From Epinephelus fuscoguttatus (taxonomy: Eukaryota; Chordata; Actinopteri; Perciformes; Serranidae), in assembly GCF_011397635.1 (NCBI RefSeq), contig NC_064756.1, positions 35,626,996 through 35,690,995 on the forward strand: DNA of 64,000 nt, given 5' to 3'. Positions 24,106 through 36,200 of the stretch are shown piece after piece; the first letter of the stretch is position 1; each line of letters starts with the position of its first letter. The position numbers and the translations under genes were made by a program. The notes under the pieces were generated by a model. That model ran no database searches. It was not told where the DNA came from and worked only from the letters and a program-made list of their open reading frames with translations.

Positions 24106-26500
24106 CTGAGGCAGAGCAGAGTAAGCAGATTTTAATTCAATTATATGAACAGACGTGTTGCTGAAGCAGTATACAGGAGCATTCTTCAAGTTTTGTGGCA
24201 TCCACAGGGGAGGATTTTAGCACATGTATGTACCTGCAGGACAACGTTTGGAGCCAGTCATGGACTAGTGCAACACAAATGTGATGTGGAAACTTAAAAC
24301 CTCCTGCATATATACATGGATGACAATGACTTTTCAGTAAATTGACAGCTTATGTACAGTTGTTTTGAATTCTGTATTTTTTGATGACGAAGAAGGAAAT
24401 GTTATTTTAAGAATTTTCTAACCCAATAAATAAACTCTTTTTTTTTGTAAGAGAAAAAAAAACATAACAGAGGCAAATTATTATTCAGTGCAAGTACTTC
24501 ACTTGAGTATAACTATTGAGTTATGTTTCACTGACTGGTTCAGTGGACATTTAGTGTCAAGGAAGCAAAAAAGGTACATTTTTGCATAAGTGACACTATC
24601 AGGTAAAATATTGTGTTTGCAGTTAAAGTTGTATAAAGGACTATGGACTCACAAGTTTATAAAATGCTGTGTGGAAACACATGCCCTTGAGATTACACTT
24701 TAACCCTTATTATCATTCATTAACACTGCTGTGTCGCCAACCCGATCTCACTACCAACTCGTCAAATACCAATGCTTGGTCAGTGTCTCTCGGTGTCTGA
24801 TGCCAGGGCACAATGCAACCTTTAGCAGCAGTATGAGATGCACCAAGTGGCGGCATTTTTTGATGCTCCGAGCAATAGGGGTGGGTGAAATGGCCCTAAA
24901 ATAACATCCCGATATTTCAGAGTATTTTTGCAATAGCGATATTCTTGAGGACATGACAAATTTGTAAGAAAATATTTTATTAATTCAAGAACATAGAATT
25001 GCAACATGTTTGCCTTCAAATATTTAGCAAAAACTTAACAAAAATTATCTATTATTTCTTTAGTTTTTCTAAACAATAACAGTAACTCACAGTGAGATTC
25101 AGATTCTGTCAACAAAATAAAATCTATCACAAATTACACATTACACAACAGCTCCCAAATACAAAAAATGTACCCTGGGATCTATATATTTAAAGAAACA
25201 GGTGATTTCCTTCCCTTTTAGCAAAATCCTAAATGATTGAGTTGGCATTTTTTTCCACCTGGACCTTTATGCTCTGCCATTTCTCTTCTAACCATCACGT
25301 TGTAACCTGTGACAGGCTGTTTTGCTACAGTAACTATGGCACATTCACATACATGTAGTGTTTGTTGAGCCGTGAACGTCATGTAGGTTTACATTACCAA
25401 AGGTTTATGAAAAAATCACTTGACGACACTGACTCCCTTGTGCGCACAGCAAGAGAGGAGGGGTAGAATTGCTGTACTGCTGCCAGAGGAGCTGCTGAAT
25501 GAGTTCCCTCTGAGCAGTATAATGCTAAAAGAGTCTGAGAGGTCCAGGGCTGTTTGTTAAACATTCAGGACACCCAGGCCTAACAATACCACAGTTTATT
25601 GCACACTACCAAAGCTGCTTCTCTTTTTGGAACCACCGTGGAGTCTGTAATAATTTCGCTTTCAGCCATGCTTGTTGTTGCCATGCTAACAGTATGACAA
25701 TATGTCAACAAGTCAAAATATTCCAAGTTTCACGATATACATTTTTTATAGTAATATTAAAAATTCTACCAGCAATATCATGAACGATATGATATGGTGG
25801 GAGCAGTAAATCACAGTGTGCTAGTATGTTTAGCATATTACGATGTATGCAACATACTGTATGTGACATGACATTAAATTATGTTAGTACCAAATGTACT
25901 TATTTTAAGCCATACCATGTGTATACCATGTTTACCATACAACGATTTTTTTTACCTACATTCTACGTTTAGAGACTGACATGCATTTCACAAGCAAAAA
26001 CTGTTGTCTACATTTTCTTTGAAAATGCAAGTTTACTTTGAAAAGACAAAATGCATGTAACTACATAAAAACTGAAAACACCATCCCTGACATGTCCAAA
26101 ACTGAAGCAGGAGGAATACCTGGAGCAGCGTAGTTTGACGTTTAGGGCAGTTGACCAAGCATCTGTATTTGACACTTTGAGAGTGAGAATGTGTTGGTAT
26201 CACTATTTAGCAGCTTTCTCACTGGGTCAAAACCTCACTAGTTATTGGATATTTATCGGCTCAGGCTGTAATCGGCGCTGATCGGCAGTGATGGAAACAT
26301 GACACTTGGGTGGACACGCTAGTTTTACCCCCTTGTCCTGCACAATGTAATGACACTCATCCACAAATTCTTTCTGTGTCTGTTTAAGAATTAATAGTTC
26401 TTAGACAACAGTGGAGCTCTATGGCACAAAGGGAAGAAGATGTATCAGGTTTTGGGTACTTCTTAGTAGATGTGTTTATTGTTGGTGTTAAAAATATATA

Positions 26501-26547
<47 letters not shown>

Positions 26548-29500
26548 ATCTGCTTACATTATACTGGAAGAGGAAGATACCACAGAAGAGGCTGAAGAGG
26601 TCGGCAGTGAGCAGGGAGAGGTTGACGGAGGTGGCACTGCTCAGTCTTATCACTATGGGCATACAGCTGTACAGAGCATACATGCACAGCGCATATGCAG
26701 AGAACAGGAGCCCTGAGAGGAGAGACACCCAACTGTTAGTGTATAGTAGAAACTCAGTTTTAATCAGGGTAAGCTTTTGTAAGCTCCTGCAAGTCACCAA
26801 CAGAGGTCATAGATTAGATGATCCTTAATGTTTAACTTTGTTTTTTACAATGTGGGAAATTGCTGATCAACTTTTCAGTTTAGTCAGGACAAAAGCTCAG
26901 GGTACAAAGAAGACTGAAGGTATTTTGTGGCTACGCAACAAGCATGGTTTATATTGTAAAATCAGTTTAGTGAGAGGAAAAAATCTGCATGGTCATCTTC
27001 TCCTGCCTTATTTTGTCTATTGTCTTCAAAGTGTTTCTGTGTGAGATGAGTACTGACCGACTTGCCAGCTCCACTGGATGGCAGCAACGTCATTACGTTC
27101 CAGGATCACCCTGGGTAAAGGGGATAAAAAAACCCCATGAGATTAGCCATAATGTTAAATGGGCCCCAAGTCCTGATCACACCCACACACACTTACATCT
27201 GTATGGTGCTGAAAATTGTGCCGAAGAGGCCGACCATGCCCAGGAACTCCACCCTGCTGTGGTTCTTTACCATGTATTCCTGACACACATTAGACACAGC
27301 GTAGAGTGAAGCACTGAGCAGCACCAAACCATCGCCGAGCAGGATGTTTGAGGCTGAGGAGGTGAGAGGAGAGACACATCATTTCTGTGGTCCAGAATTG
27401 TCAAAATAACACTGATTAACCTGTTGGTGGTTTGTTCATCTGGGTTTTGTGATACCAAACTCCTCTGTTAAGGCATTCCTTTAAAAGTACACTGACTAGG
27501 GCAAACGATGAACTCAGTGAGCGAGAAAACTTGAAGGAAGTTCTTACTGGAGCCCTGGTCTCGCCCAGCCAGCAGGTCAGCTCCCACCATGGCCCCTACC
27601 CCAAGGAGACAGATGGAGACGGCTACATAGTGGATTGGCCTGTAGCGTGCCTTCAAAACCCACCAGGACAGGATCATCAGGATTGGGACCACAAAGCAGT
27701 CCAGCAGCTGGAGACAGGAAGCCAGAAAAACATTTATATGTGAACACAAACTTCAATAAATACAGTGCACATGTGCCAACCATGCATGTGTCCTCCCGCA
27801 GAGGCTTGTGCTCGTTTTCTTATTTTTTCCAACTTTTAGCCCAACGTCACTCTTAAATGTATATTTAACACCAACATAAGCTCTTAAAAGAATATTCAAC
27901 ATAAACACATATTCTGTATATTTCTTATTCTAATTTCTATTGTTGAACATATTGTGTTGTACATTGTAGCATAATGCACATATTTTTATATTAGTAAAAT
28001 TTTACATATTAGTCTTATACATTCTAATGTAGCACAAGACTTACATTTTTACACACTTTTCATACTCAGGGTATTATACATATTTTATATTTTCAAGTCT
28101 TAAATATTGCTGGGAATACTGAAACATAATGCACATATTCTTTTTTACATACTTCTTACTTTCATACTTCTTATTCCTGCTGTTCAATTTTTATTTTTAT
28201 TTCTGCTGTAATGAATCACAATCACCCCTGGAATCAATAAAATATTCTGATTCTGATAAGTTAAATTAGTTCATACATACACTAAAAACAGTAGTCCTTC
28301 ATTAGAGTGAGGAAATCATGAAAGTGACACGACTCCAGCCTGTAGCCCCCAGCTGCATACTGAAGCATGCGGCTGGGGGCTACAGGCTGGAGTTGAACCT
28401 GGGCTGCTGCGGCAGCAGCCTTGTATATGGGGTGCCTGCTCTATCCACTAAGCCCCAAGTCTATTTTCATTTTGTCTCCACCCCATCCTATGGCCTGAAA
28501 ATGGCATTTGAAACAGGCGTGACCCACCACTTTGAGTTGTCAAGGCAGAAAAAGCTAAACTTGGAATGTAGCCAGAAAACTAATTTCTGACAAAATTGAA
28601 ATAACAGTGGAATAACTCTTCCACACTTCATCTTTCAATACATGTTGTCATTTTTGTGGGTAACTCTACCCATTAGGATGTTGTAAGTATTTGAAATTGG
28701 CTTTAATTTATGGTCCAGCCAGCTGGTTGAAAGGGCACTTGTTTTTAATAAGATTTTCTTTATGCTAGCGCCCACCTTTGTTTGCTTGCGTGCTGGAATT
28801 CATATTTTGAATTTAAAAAAAAAAATCTAATTCAAGTAATATTCTACCATGTGTCTTATTTTAAACAACACTTACATTTTGATAACTAATGAGTACTAAG
28901 CATTAACAGGAGAAGAAATATGCAAAAAAAAAAAATCTTCTCAGGGTGCCAAAGGTCACCAAATTATTTTTAGTATCAGGAGGCTCATATCATACGTGTC
29001 ACAAGTGTCCTCTATGTCACAAACAACTTCACTGGAAGAAAATCTGTTTTTTGTTTTTTTAAATTTGGTTAAACAACTGCAAGTGAGTTCATGTGGTTCG
29101 TGGGTCTAAGGCCAATAACCCCAGTGTTTTTAAAGAAACATGATCTGTTTTTACAACAAAAACTCCAGCCATGACATCCACACAAACATCCTGTACTCAC
29201 CTGTATACTGGTCAGAGTGGTATATTGGTAGGCTTTAACCACAGCATAGTTGGCTTCCACATCCACCAGTCCCAGCAGAAGATACTTCCACCATCGCCTC
29301 TTCAGTATCTGTAAAATATTGCCATCCCCTGCGTTTTAAAGGGGAACATCCCTGAAATTCAGTACTGACATTTATTTGTTTCTCCACCAAGCCTGAGGAC
29401 AGACTGAAGCTGATTCTCTGCTGCTCCCTGTGGACGCAAGTTGCACCTACCATCTTTGCTTGTGTCTTTAGTGATGAGGAAATTTGTACATGAATTTTCT

Positions 29501-31853
29501 CAGCGACCCACATATTGAAATGTATTGTCATAAATTGGATAAGTAACTGTTTTAAAAATAAAATGGAGTCCACATTGTCTACTCTTTATTAAGTTGTATA
29601 AATTTATGCGTGCCTGTTAGTAGTAGAGGAAGTAATCAGATCCTTTACTTAGGTGAAAGCAGCAATACCACATTAACTATTACCTGCAAAGTATACTTAA
29701 TGTGTCAAAAGTAAAGGAATGCAGTACAGAATAATGATCCTAGTTGGTGTAATACTATTATGTCATGGTGATAGAATATCATGTATATAATGCTTTAGAC
29801 AATATGCCAAATTAAATAAAGTTGATATGAATATTATTACTGATACACTAATTGAGTAAATTTACTGTCTGTCTATGAAACTGCTACTATAGTTTATAAC
29901 CAGAATTCTAACATATACATTGAATTAAACAATACTACAAGTAAAACAGAAACATTTAGTAATCAGCTATAATTGAAACTATGACTCCTCTGTTACATGT
30001 ATTATCTGAGGTGTCCAAACCCTGCGTGGTAGTGTTACCTGTTCTGCAGAGCAGCATGGTGGTGTAGGTGACACACAGCAGGGTGTAGTTAAGGAGGCTC
30101 TGCAGCATCGGTGTGTTCACATGGAAGCTTGTGGCCAGGTACTGGGAACTGATGGCCGTCCCACAGATGAGCCCAGCCAGGCCCTGACCCATGGCCAACG
30201 TCTTGGCCAGCTGCCTGAGAGAGAAAGAGGAGATCGGCACGCCTATAAAGCTACCATGCATATCTAATTTTCAATGTTGTTAGGAGACAAAGATTATATT
30301 TGCTAAAGTACTGTACTTAAGTACAAATTCAGTGTACTTGTACTTCACTTGAGTTTCCATTTTACGCAACTTTATACTTCTATTCTACAACATCTCAGGA
30401 AGGTTACTTTTAAAATGTCATCGGTCACAGATTACTCATTACCCTGTTAAAAATGGAATAAGTGATGTAACTATTTTAATTACTTAATCAAAGTAAAGTA
30501 ACTTATGAAATTTGATTACGATGTGATTTCTTCACTAGCAAATGCTTTAAACTGGGCAATAGAGCTGAAAATTCCTAAAAACATAAATGATGCCAATGCT
30601 GACAGCATTTTCACTGCTGGTAAACAAGCGTTACACTGTAAAGAGTCCTTTTCTGATTTCACAAGGTAAATATTTTTGAATGTCCAGCACTGAAAGGTGT
30701 TCTTGTCCGACAACATGGCCACTTGACTTGCCGTGGTCAAACCATGGCAAACCAAGGTTGGTAAGAGCACCGGCATTTAGTTTACTGGCAAATTCAAATG
30801 AGAGAACCAATTTAAAAACAGGGTTTAAAATTTAAGTGTACTACCAAATGAATGGAGAAGTCTGGACGTAGAGACAACTCTTTGTAAAAAATGCTACCCT
30901 TGATGGTGTGGCACGGCATTGCTGATCTGTGTTGTCTTGAAGTAAGCCAAGGAAAGGCATTATTGCACAGTGAAAAGATGCAAAACAACAGAATGAATCT
31001 CTTATTCTTTATTCTACAAGCTTTTACTGAAAAGAATATATTTAGATGTTATCACCAACATTTTGATCAGTAACTTTCACACATTTTTAAACACTGAAGG
31101 ATGAAGTGTTCCTTCACGTGCTAAGAAAATTCTCCTACTTCTTAGGCTAATTAAACTCTTTGAAAACCCTCTTGGATCAGCTGGAAAATGCATCGTCGCA
31201 AAGCTGAAAACAGGACTGTTTTTCTGACACCATGAAAAGTTTACTTTTCAGAGATACACAGTTCTCACAGGACAGCCACGCTACAAACATATGATGATCT
31301 TATAGAGTATGATGAATTGCTGTAGATTAAACTAACCAACAGTGTATAAAGGAGTAAAAATGAGCACGACTTTAGTCATCTACAGCAATAAAATGCTGCA
31401 TGAAGCAGTAATATTAATCCAAAAACATTGCATTTACAGTAAAACACTGTCAGGGAACATTTTACTGCATAATCAGTACATTTACTTGAGGTACTTTAAC
31501 TATATTTTGCTGATACTTTTACCTAAGTAAGGTTTTAAATGCAGGACTGTTGTTTGTTGTGCTGTAATTCCACAGTGTGGTATTAGTACTTGTACTGAAG
31601 TAAAGGATCTGAATACTTCTCCACCACTGCTGGTGACTATAATGTTAAAGGTAGACGCTTTGACTGAAAACTTTCCTGGCTCTGATAGAAGATAACAAAA
31701 TCTGACTTCAACATGTTTCTCTTCCTCTCATGTTTCCACTTACCAGGTGAAAACTTCCCTGGGGTTGAACTTCCTGATCCTCACCATGAGTCCGCTGCAT
31801 CGGCTCTTGTCAGTCATGTCCCTGGGTGCATCCTCGGTCTGCTTAGTAGCCAT
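23740..31853 (-). CDS. slc35f2: Solute carrier family 35 member F2, complete, 8 coding exons
   Basis: Multi-pass membrane transporter of the SLC35F (DMT superfamily) group. Human SLC35F2 imports the drug YM155 and has been reported to carry queuine-type nucleobases. Exons in transcript order: 31744-31853, 30039-30214, 29201-29328, 27548-27707, 27197-27353, 27058-27110, 26558-26712, 23740-24105. They total 1305 nt, 434 aa plus TGA, with all phases matching. Diagnostic stretches align to human F2: [66 protein letters not shown] and [19 protein letters not shown]. About ten hydrophobic segments are expected and visible across exons 2-8. The protein is about 60 residues longer than human F2 because of an extended charged C-terminus. 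The family is certain; F2 rather than F1 is favoured by sequence and by the cul5 neighbour. Confidence 0.95.
24106..26557 (-). other. slc35f2: slc35f2 intron 7 with a hAT-like MITE
   Basis: The only recognisable content besides the (TG)n run is about 24876-25800. Its left end TAGGGGTGGGTGAAATGGCC and the phrase CGATATTCTTGAGG resemble fish hAT MITEs; the right limit is uncertain. Confidence 0.4.
26501..26546. repeat. (TG)n microsatellite beside the slc35f2 exon 7 donor
   Basis: The repeat ends about 10 nt from the exon 7 5' splice site (donor at 26557-26556 on the minus strand). In the slc35f2 transcript it reads as (CA)n directly downstream of the donor. Confidence 0.92.
27708..29200 (-). 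other. slc35f2: slc35f2 intron 3, repeat-bearing
   Basis: No exon. About 27860-28258 ends in AATCAATAAAATATTCTGAT, resembling the 3' tail of fish LINEs (ATTCTG-type). A SINE with a palindromic end follows at 28330-28460. The rest is AT-rich with nothing recognised. Confidence 0.45.
28330..28460 (-). mobile_element. tRNA-derived SINE copy, minus strand, with hairpin end
   Basis: Reverse-complemented it reads GGCTTAGTGGATAGAGCAGG, then CAGGTTCAACTCC, box A and box B of the same family as 21988-22169. Beyond box B it carries a 60 bp inverted repeat (28333-28392): 26 nt arms, one mismatch, 8 nt loop. Confidence 0.82.
29329..31743 (-). other. slc35f2: slc35f2 introns 1 and 2 with AGTACTT-family repeats
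   Basis: Apart from exon 2 (30039-30214), this is intron. Segments 29618-29760, 30300-30440 and 31330-31630 carry AAAGTACTG/TACTTGAG words and end in CTCCACCACTG, degenerate copies of the family at 15919-16349. No other genes are seen. Confidence 0.5.
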
Positions 31854-31973
31854 GTTGCCACACTGGTGATGGAGGAATCCTCTCTGAGTTTTAACTGTTA
31901 CAAGCTTTTAACTCCTTGACTTTCACTCAATGATTAACTGACTCTGAGGGCAAAGATTATTCCATCAGTAATC

Positions 31974-32036
<63 letters not shown>
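31974..32036. repeat. (TG)n microsatellite upstream of slc35f2
   Basis: About 30 uninterrupted GT units, starting about 120 bp upstream of the slc35f2 ATG. Such alternating purine-pyrimidine DNA can adopt Z-form and is length-variable. Confidence 0.93.
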
Positions 32037-32382
32037 TGTGTTAATGTCATGTCAAAGATAAACTTCAGAACTTCAGAATTCATCACTGTGCTTCACTCTC
32101 ATCTGTTATCTGCTGATGAGATAACAACTTGTGTTGGAGGAAATAAAATTTTATGGAAATTCACTAAGTACATTAACTCAAGGACTGTATTTGCATAGAA
32201 TGTAATGGTACTTTTCTTGAGTATTTCTTAATTACTCCACAACAATTAAAAGATAATATTTTATCTTATACTCCACTTCTCTGACAGCTGTAGTGACTTT
32301 TCAGACTGCGTGTTATGTGTAAAAAAAAAAATAAATTTTTTTTTAAAAAAAGTAATACACTAATAACAAGCGGTGCATTGTT

Positions 32383-32588
32383 ACAGTGCATCTCAACCTT
32401 TTTAGCTTGTGACTTGTTTAAAAAGCAACTGGAGCCCCTTGTCACATTTCAGATAATGAGTTGTTAGCAGTTCCACCGAAAAGAGTTTTTTCCTTTCATC
32501 CTCTGTGGTGGTTTCATTTAAATATTTTTTTAGTTAAATTCATCTGATGACCCTTTAAGGGGCCTAAACCTTAGGTTGGGAACCACTG
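32383..32588. mobile_element. Short hAT MITE (206 bp)
   Basis: The left terminus CAGTGCATCTCAACC and the right terminus GGTTGGGAACCACTG form an inverted pair of the common CAGTGGTTCTCAACC hAT type. It splits a copy of the AGTACTT-rich family. Confidence 0.7.
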
Positions 32589-33179
32589 GACTAAACTAGC
32601 TAACTGCATATAAAGTAGTTATAACTAGATTCACCTCAAGCAGCTACTACATTAAAATACCACTAACAAACTGATGCCATGTTATTTACCATGTCATTTT
32701 GTATCAAAATGATCTTACTTTGTATTTTTTATTCTATTTTTATTTTTGATTTATATACATTTTATTGTTTATTTCTGTTTCCTTCTATAGGCCTACTTAT
32801 CTGTATTCATTACTGTCTTTGAAAAAAGGCCAATTATTTATTGTGTGTACTGATAAATGTTATTAATGTTTGTTTGTTAACTGGCCCTCTATCATTTTTG
32901 CAAAAGTGATCCCCCGGCAAAGGAAGTTGAGTATCCCTGCTGGACATTAAATTACAGTATATAACGGAGTTAAAATGACTACAACCTTTAACATCTACAG
33001 CAGTAAAATGCAACATACACATTAATTCAGCAGTAATGTTAATCCAAAAACAGCATTTAGTAAAACACTGACAGAGAAGGTATCAGATAACACTGGGATA
33101 ACGTTTTGTTGTTTGGACTTTTACGTGTATTAGAGTATTTTCACAGCAGTATTTGAGTAGGCTAGTTGAATTCCCATGA

Positions 33180-33245
33180 CCTCATCCTGAGCCAGCTGTA
33201 GTACCTTGTCTCGCGAGATTCCGCGAGGTGATAAGTTGAAGAAAC
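33180..33245 (+). promoter_or_regulatory. cul5: cul5 core promoter with a TCTCGCGAGA element
   Basis: TCTCGCGAGA at 33209-33218 is the palindromic CGCG motif bound by BANP at housekeeping CpG promoters. A second CGCG (CCGCGAGG) follows within a few bases. The motif ends 27 nt before the cul5 ATG, so transcription probably starts around it with a short 5'UTR. No TATA box is seen. The motif is read directly; its factor is established knowledge; its use here is inference. Confidence 0.7.
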
Positions 33246-36200
33246 ATGGCGACGTCTAATTTGTTAAAGGTAAGAAGCACTTGAAAATATCGTATTTCCC
33301 ATGTCTGTGTGCAGATTTACAATCTTTGTATTCATATATTTTTGCTATTAGTGCATATATGTATATATTCACCATTGTGGCATGTATGTTTACGCGCTAA
33401 TGGTGCAAATGTATGCAATAAGTGCACAAATAGGTGAAGTCACAGTTGTCACCGTTGTCGTTGTTAAAGTCCGGTGTTGTGTCGGAGTCTGTCGCCCCAA
33501 CGACTTAAAATATCCCCTGCCTCAAACCGGCACCCAGCATGACTCCTTGTGTAACTAAAGCCGAGTCCTAGTCGTCACCACAGTCCGGCTTCCCGGCGAC
33601 GACGAACCGAAGCCTAACGAGAACCGTACCAAGCCCTGAACCCAACACCGGGGAGCAGGGGGCTCCAAGGGGACACAAACTTTGACACCTCCCCGTCCGC
33701 AGCACGACCTGTAAAGCTGTTTCTATTTGACAAGTTGTCGCTAGCGCTGATATTCTGGCTAGCTACCAAACCTAGCTCATCTCAAGATGACAAAATGCAC
33801 CGTCTTTGTCCACCACAAGGCCCAGTTAAAATGAAATTCTCCCAGTAGCCAAACAGGTACAGACAGTGCTGTCTGCCAAGGAGACTGTTCAGGTGTTGTC
33901 CTAATTAATAATTAAAAGGGGAAATGAAAGGAAAAGGTTTGATGGTCCCAACAGGGTGTCATCCCTATGTCCCCCAGCTCTTTATTCCCTTAATTTAACA
34001 CATAGGACACCCTTAACATCTGTCTTCCTAGTGATTTAAAACACTTACAAATAGGTATATATGTCTCTTGATATAAACTAACACCATAAGAGATTGGTAA
34101 GGACTTGTATTGCAGTTTAGATAGCAAAATACTGAGGGATATGGGTGTTTCAAAACAGTTTAAAGGTCCAGTGTTTAAGCTTTAGGGGGATTTAGTGACA
34201 TCTAGCAGTAAGAATGACAGATTACAACCAACTGAACCTACTTCTCATAGCAAGGATTCCTTCAGTATTCATTGTTTGGAAGGTTTTTACCGGGAGTCGA
34301 ATTGTCCACAAGGGATCCTCCTCTTCCAAACAAACAGTTTAAGTGATTAAACTGATAAAAGCACTGAAGAAAGCTGCTTCGCAATACAAAACAGTGATTC
34401 TCCTCCTCTATTCAGCATGTCACAGATGGCCCACTTACCCATCACCTGTAAATGTGTATTCACCCATTGTCTCTTATAACTTCCAGATGTTCAGGAGGTT
34501 TTTACTGTGAGCAGAAATATCTGCAGAGGTCTCCTCCTCTCCAGAACAAATGGACTGAGTGATTTAAACCAGAAAAAATACTGACTAAAGGAGACTCACG
34601 TTACAAATGAGAGTTTTTCCCGACGCTGTTTGGCATATTGGAGACGGGATGGTAGCCCAGCACCTGCTTATCACTTCTCACCTTTTTTCTCTGATAACTT
34701 AAGATCCAGGTGTTCAGGTGGTTTTTATTGGGAGCTGAAATATCTGCAGAGGTCTCTTCCTCTTCAAAACACAAGGACCCAGTAATTTAAACTGGTAAAA
34801 GACACTGAAAAAAGCAGTTTCCTGCTGAAAAATCAGTGGTTTGTTTTTTTTACACTCTTATCGCAGAGGGGCTGCAAACTACAGTGGCCGACCCTAATGG
34901 CCCTGTCTGTTAGATATATTGCCCATTCTGATCTACTGTAGAAACATGGCAGAGTCCATGAATGAGGACCCGCTTGTTATGTGAATATAATCAGTCCATT
35001 CAGGTAACAAAAACACAACAAGCCCTTTTTTTGGTGATTACACACTAAAGGAAACATACTTATTTTATTATATTCCATTTTTGCCAAAATATTCCCCTAA
35101 ATCCTACACACTGGACCTTGAAATCAGTTCAGCCACTGTGGAAATATTCATGTCTCAAGTCAAGAACACTGGGTGTGACCATATCCATGTCGTTAGCGTC
35201 CTGTGTTCTCCAGCTTATATCCTCTTAATATGACACATTAATAAGACCTTTTAAAGGGTTTTATGTTCCCAGTGGCGTATATTTCCCTGGGTGAATATGT
35301 TGAAATCCCATACCCACAGCTTATAGCCTTCTAATGTTTTACTCCCTGAAACCTGTGATCTCAAATTTGCACACAAGACAGTTCTCTTTTGTTGTTTAGA
35401 CATTGATATGTCCGAGTAATGGGCAAAAATGAATGAACACCTCTTTTTGAACAACTCTATTTAGTGTTTAGTATGTACCAAATCAGCCTGTTGAACGTCC
35501 TAGCCCTCATGCCATTAATTCCTGACTTTTTCCACCTGCCCACTTGCTGTTATTGTACAGTACAGCTTACGCTGCTGCCTGCTATGGTGAGTCAAAGAGA
35601 AGTGATTGAATAGGAGTCGAGAACTCTGCCAGCCAATGCCAACGATGCATTCACATGCTCCTCTAAAGGTTGTTCTTCTTACTTTGGTGTGTTTATGAGC
35701 TTTATGTTGTAATGTGGTATTTTTGTGCTCAGAGCACTTGAACAAGACATTGATAACTAAGAGCAAATTGAAAAACCAATCTGATGAGCCATTAAGAAAT
35801 GATCAAGAACCCATTTGTGAGATTATTCCAACACCACATGAATGCAGCACAAGGCTGCATAGGTAACAGAGTCCGCAAGGAATGAGTCCTAAAACCCAGA
35901 AGTGAGTTGGCATTGTACCACTCATGGTTTCCTCGTCTCAAAGTCAACAGATTTTTTGAATGGGTTTTTGTTAGATGCCTCAAGTAAGGTCTGTGGTTAA
36001 TACAAGCCTGAGAGGCTTTCACGTTTTGTTCTCTGACATAAAATACGTCAGTGAATTTAGTGACAGTTTCAGCAAATGTGCATAAAGTTATTTGTCATAA
36101 GAATTAGCAGCTACAGCTTTGATAAAAGATATGATAATAATTGTGATATGAAAAGCACTTCTTAATTAAAACTTAATGTAAAATAATTAAAAGCTATTCT

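Larger units (their letters stand above)
31854..33245. other. Head-to-head spacer between slc35f2 and cul5
   Basis: A 1.39 kb spacer separates the divergent start codons. It holds a (TG)n run (31974-32036) close to slc35f2, AGTACTT-family repeat DNA on both sides of a short hAT MITE (32383-32588), and the cul5 core promoter at its right end. Confidence 0.6.

Noticed and set aside
24870-25808. 7 of 8 matching flanks GAGCAATA/GAGCAGTA suggesting a hAT target duplication
   Set aside because: With those boundaries the two element ends are not inverted repeats of each other, so the match may be chance.
26421-26828. 135 aa plus-strand frame across slc35f2 exon 7
   Set aside because: Antisense shadow of the exon plus a Cys-Val run from the (TG)n microsatellite.
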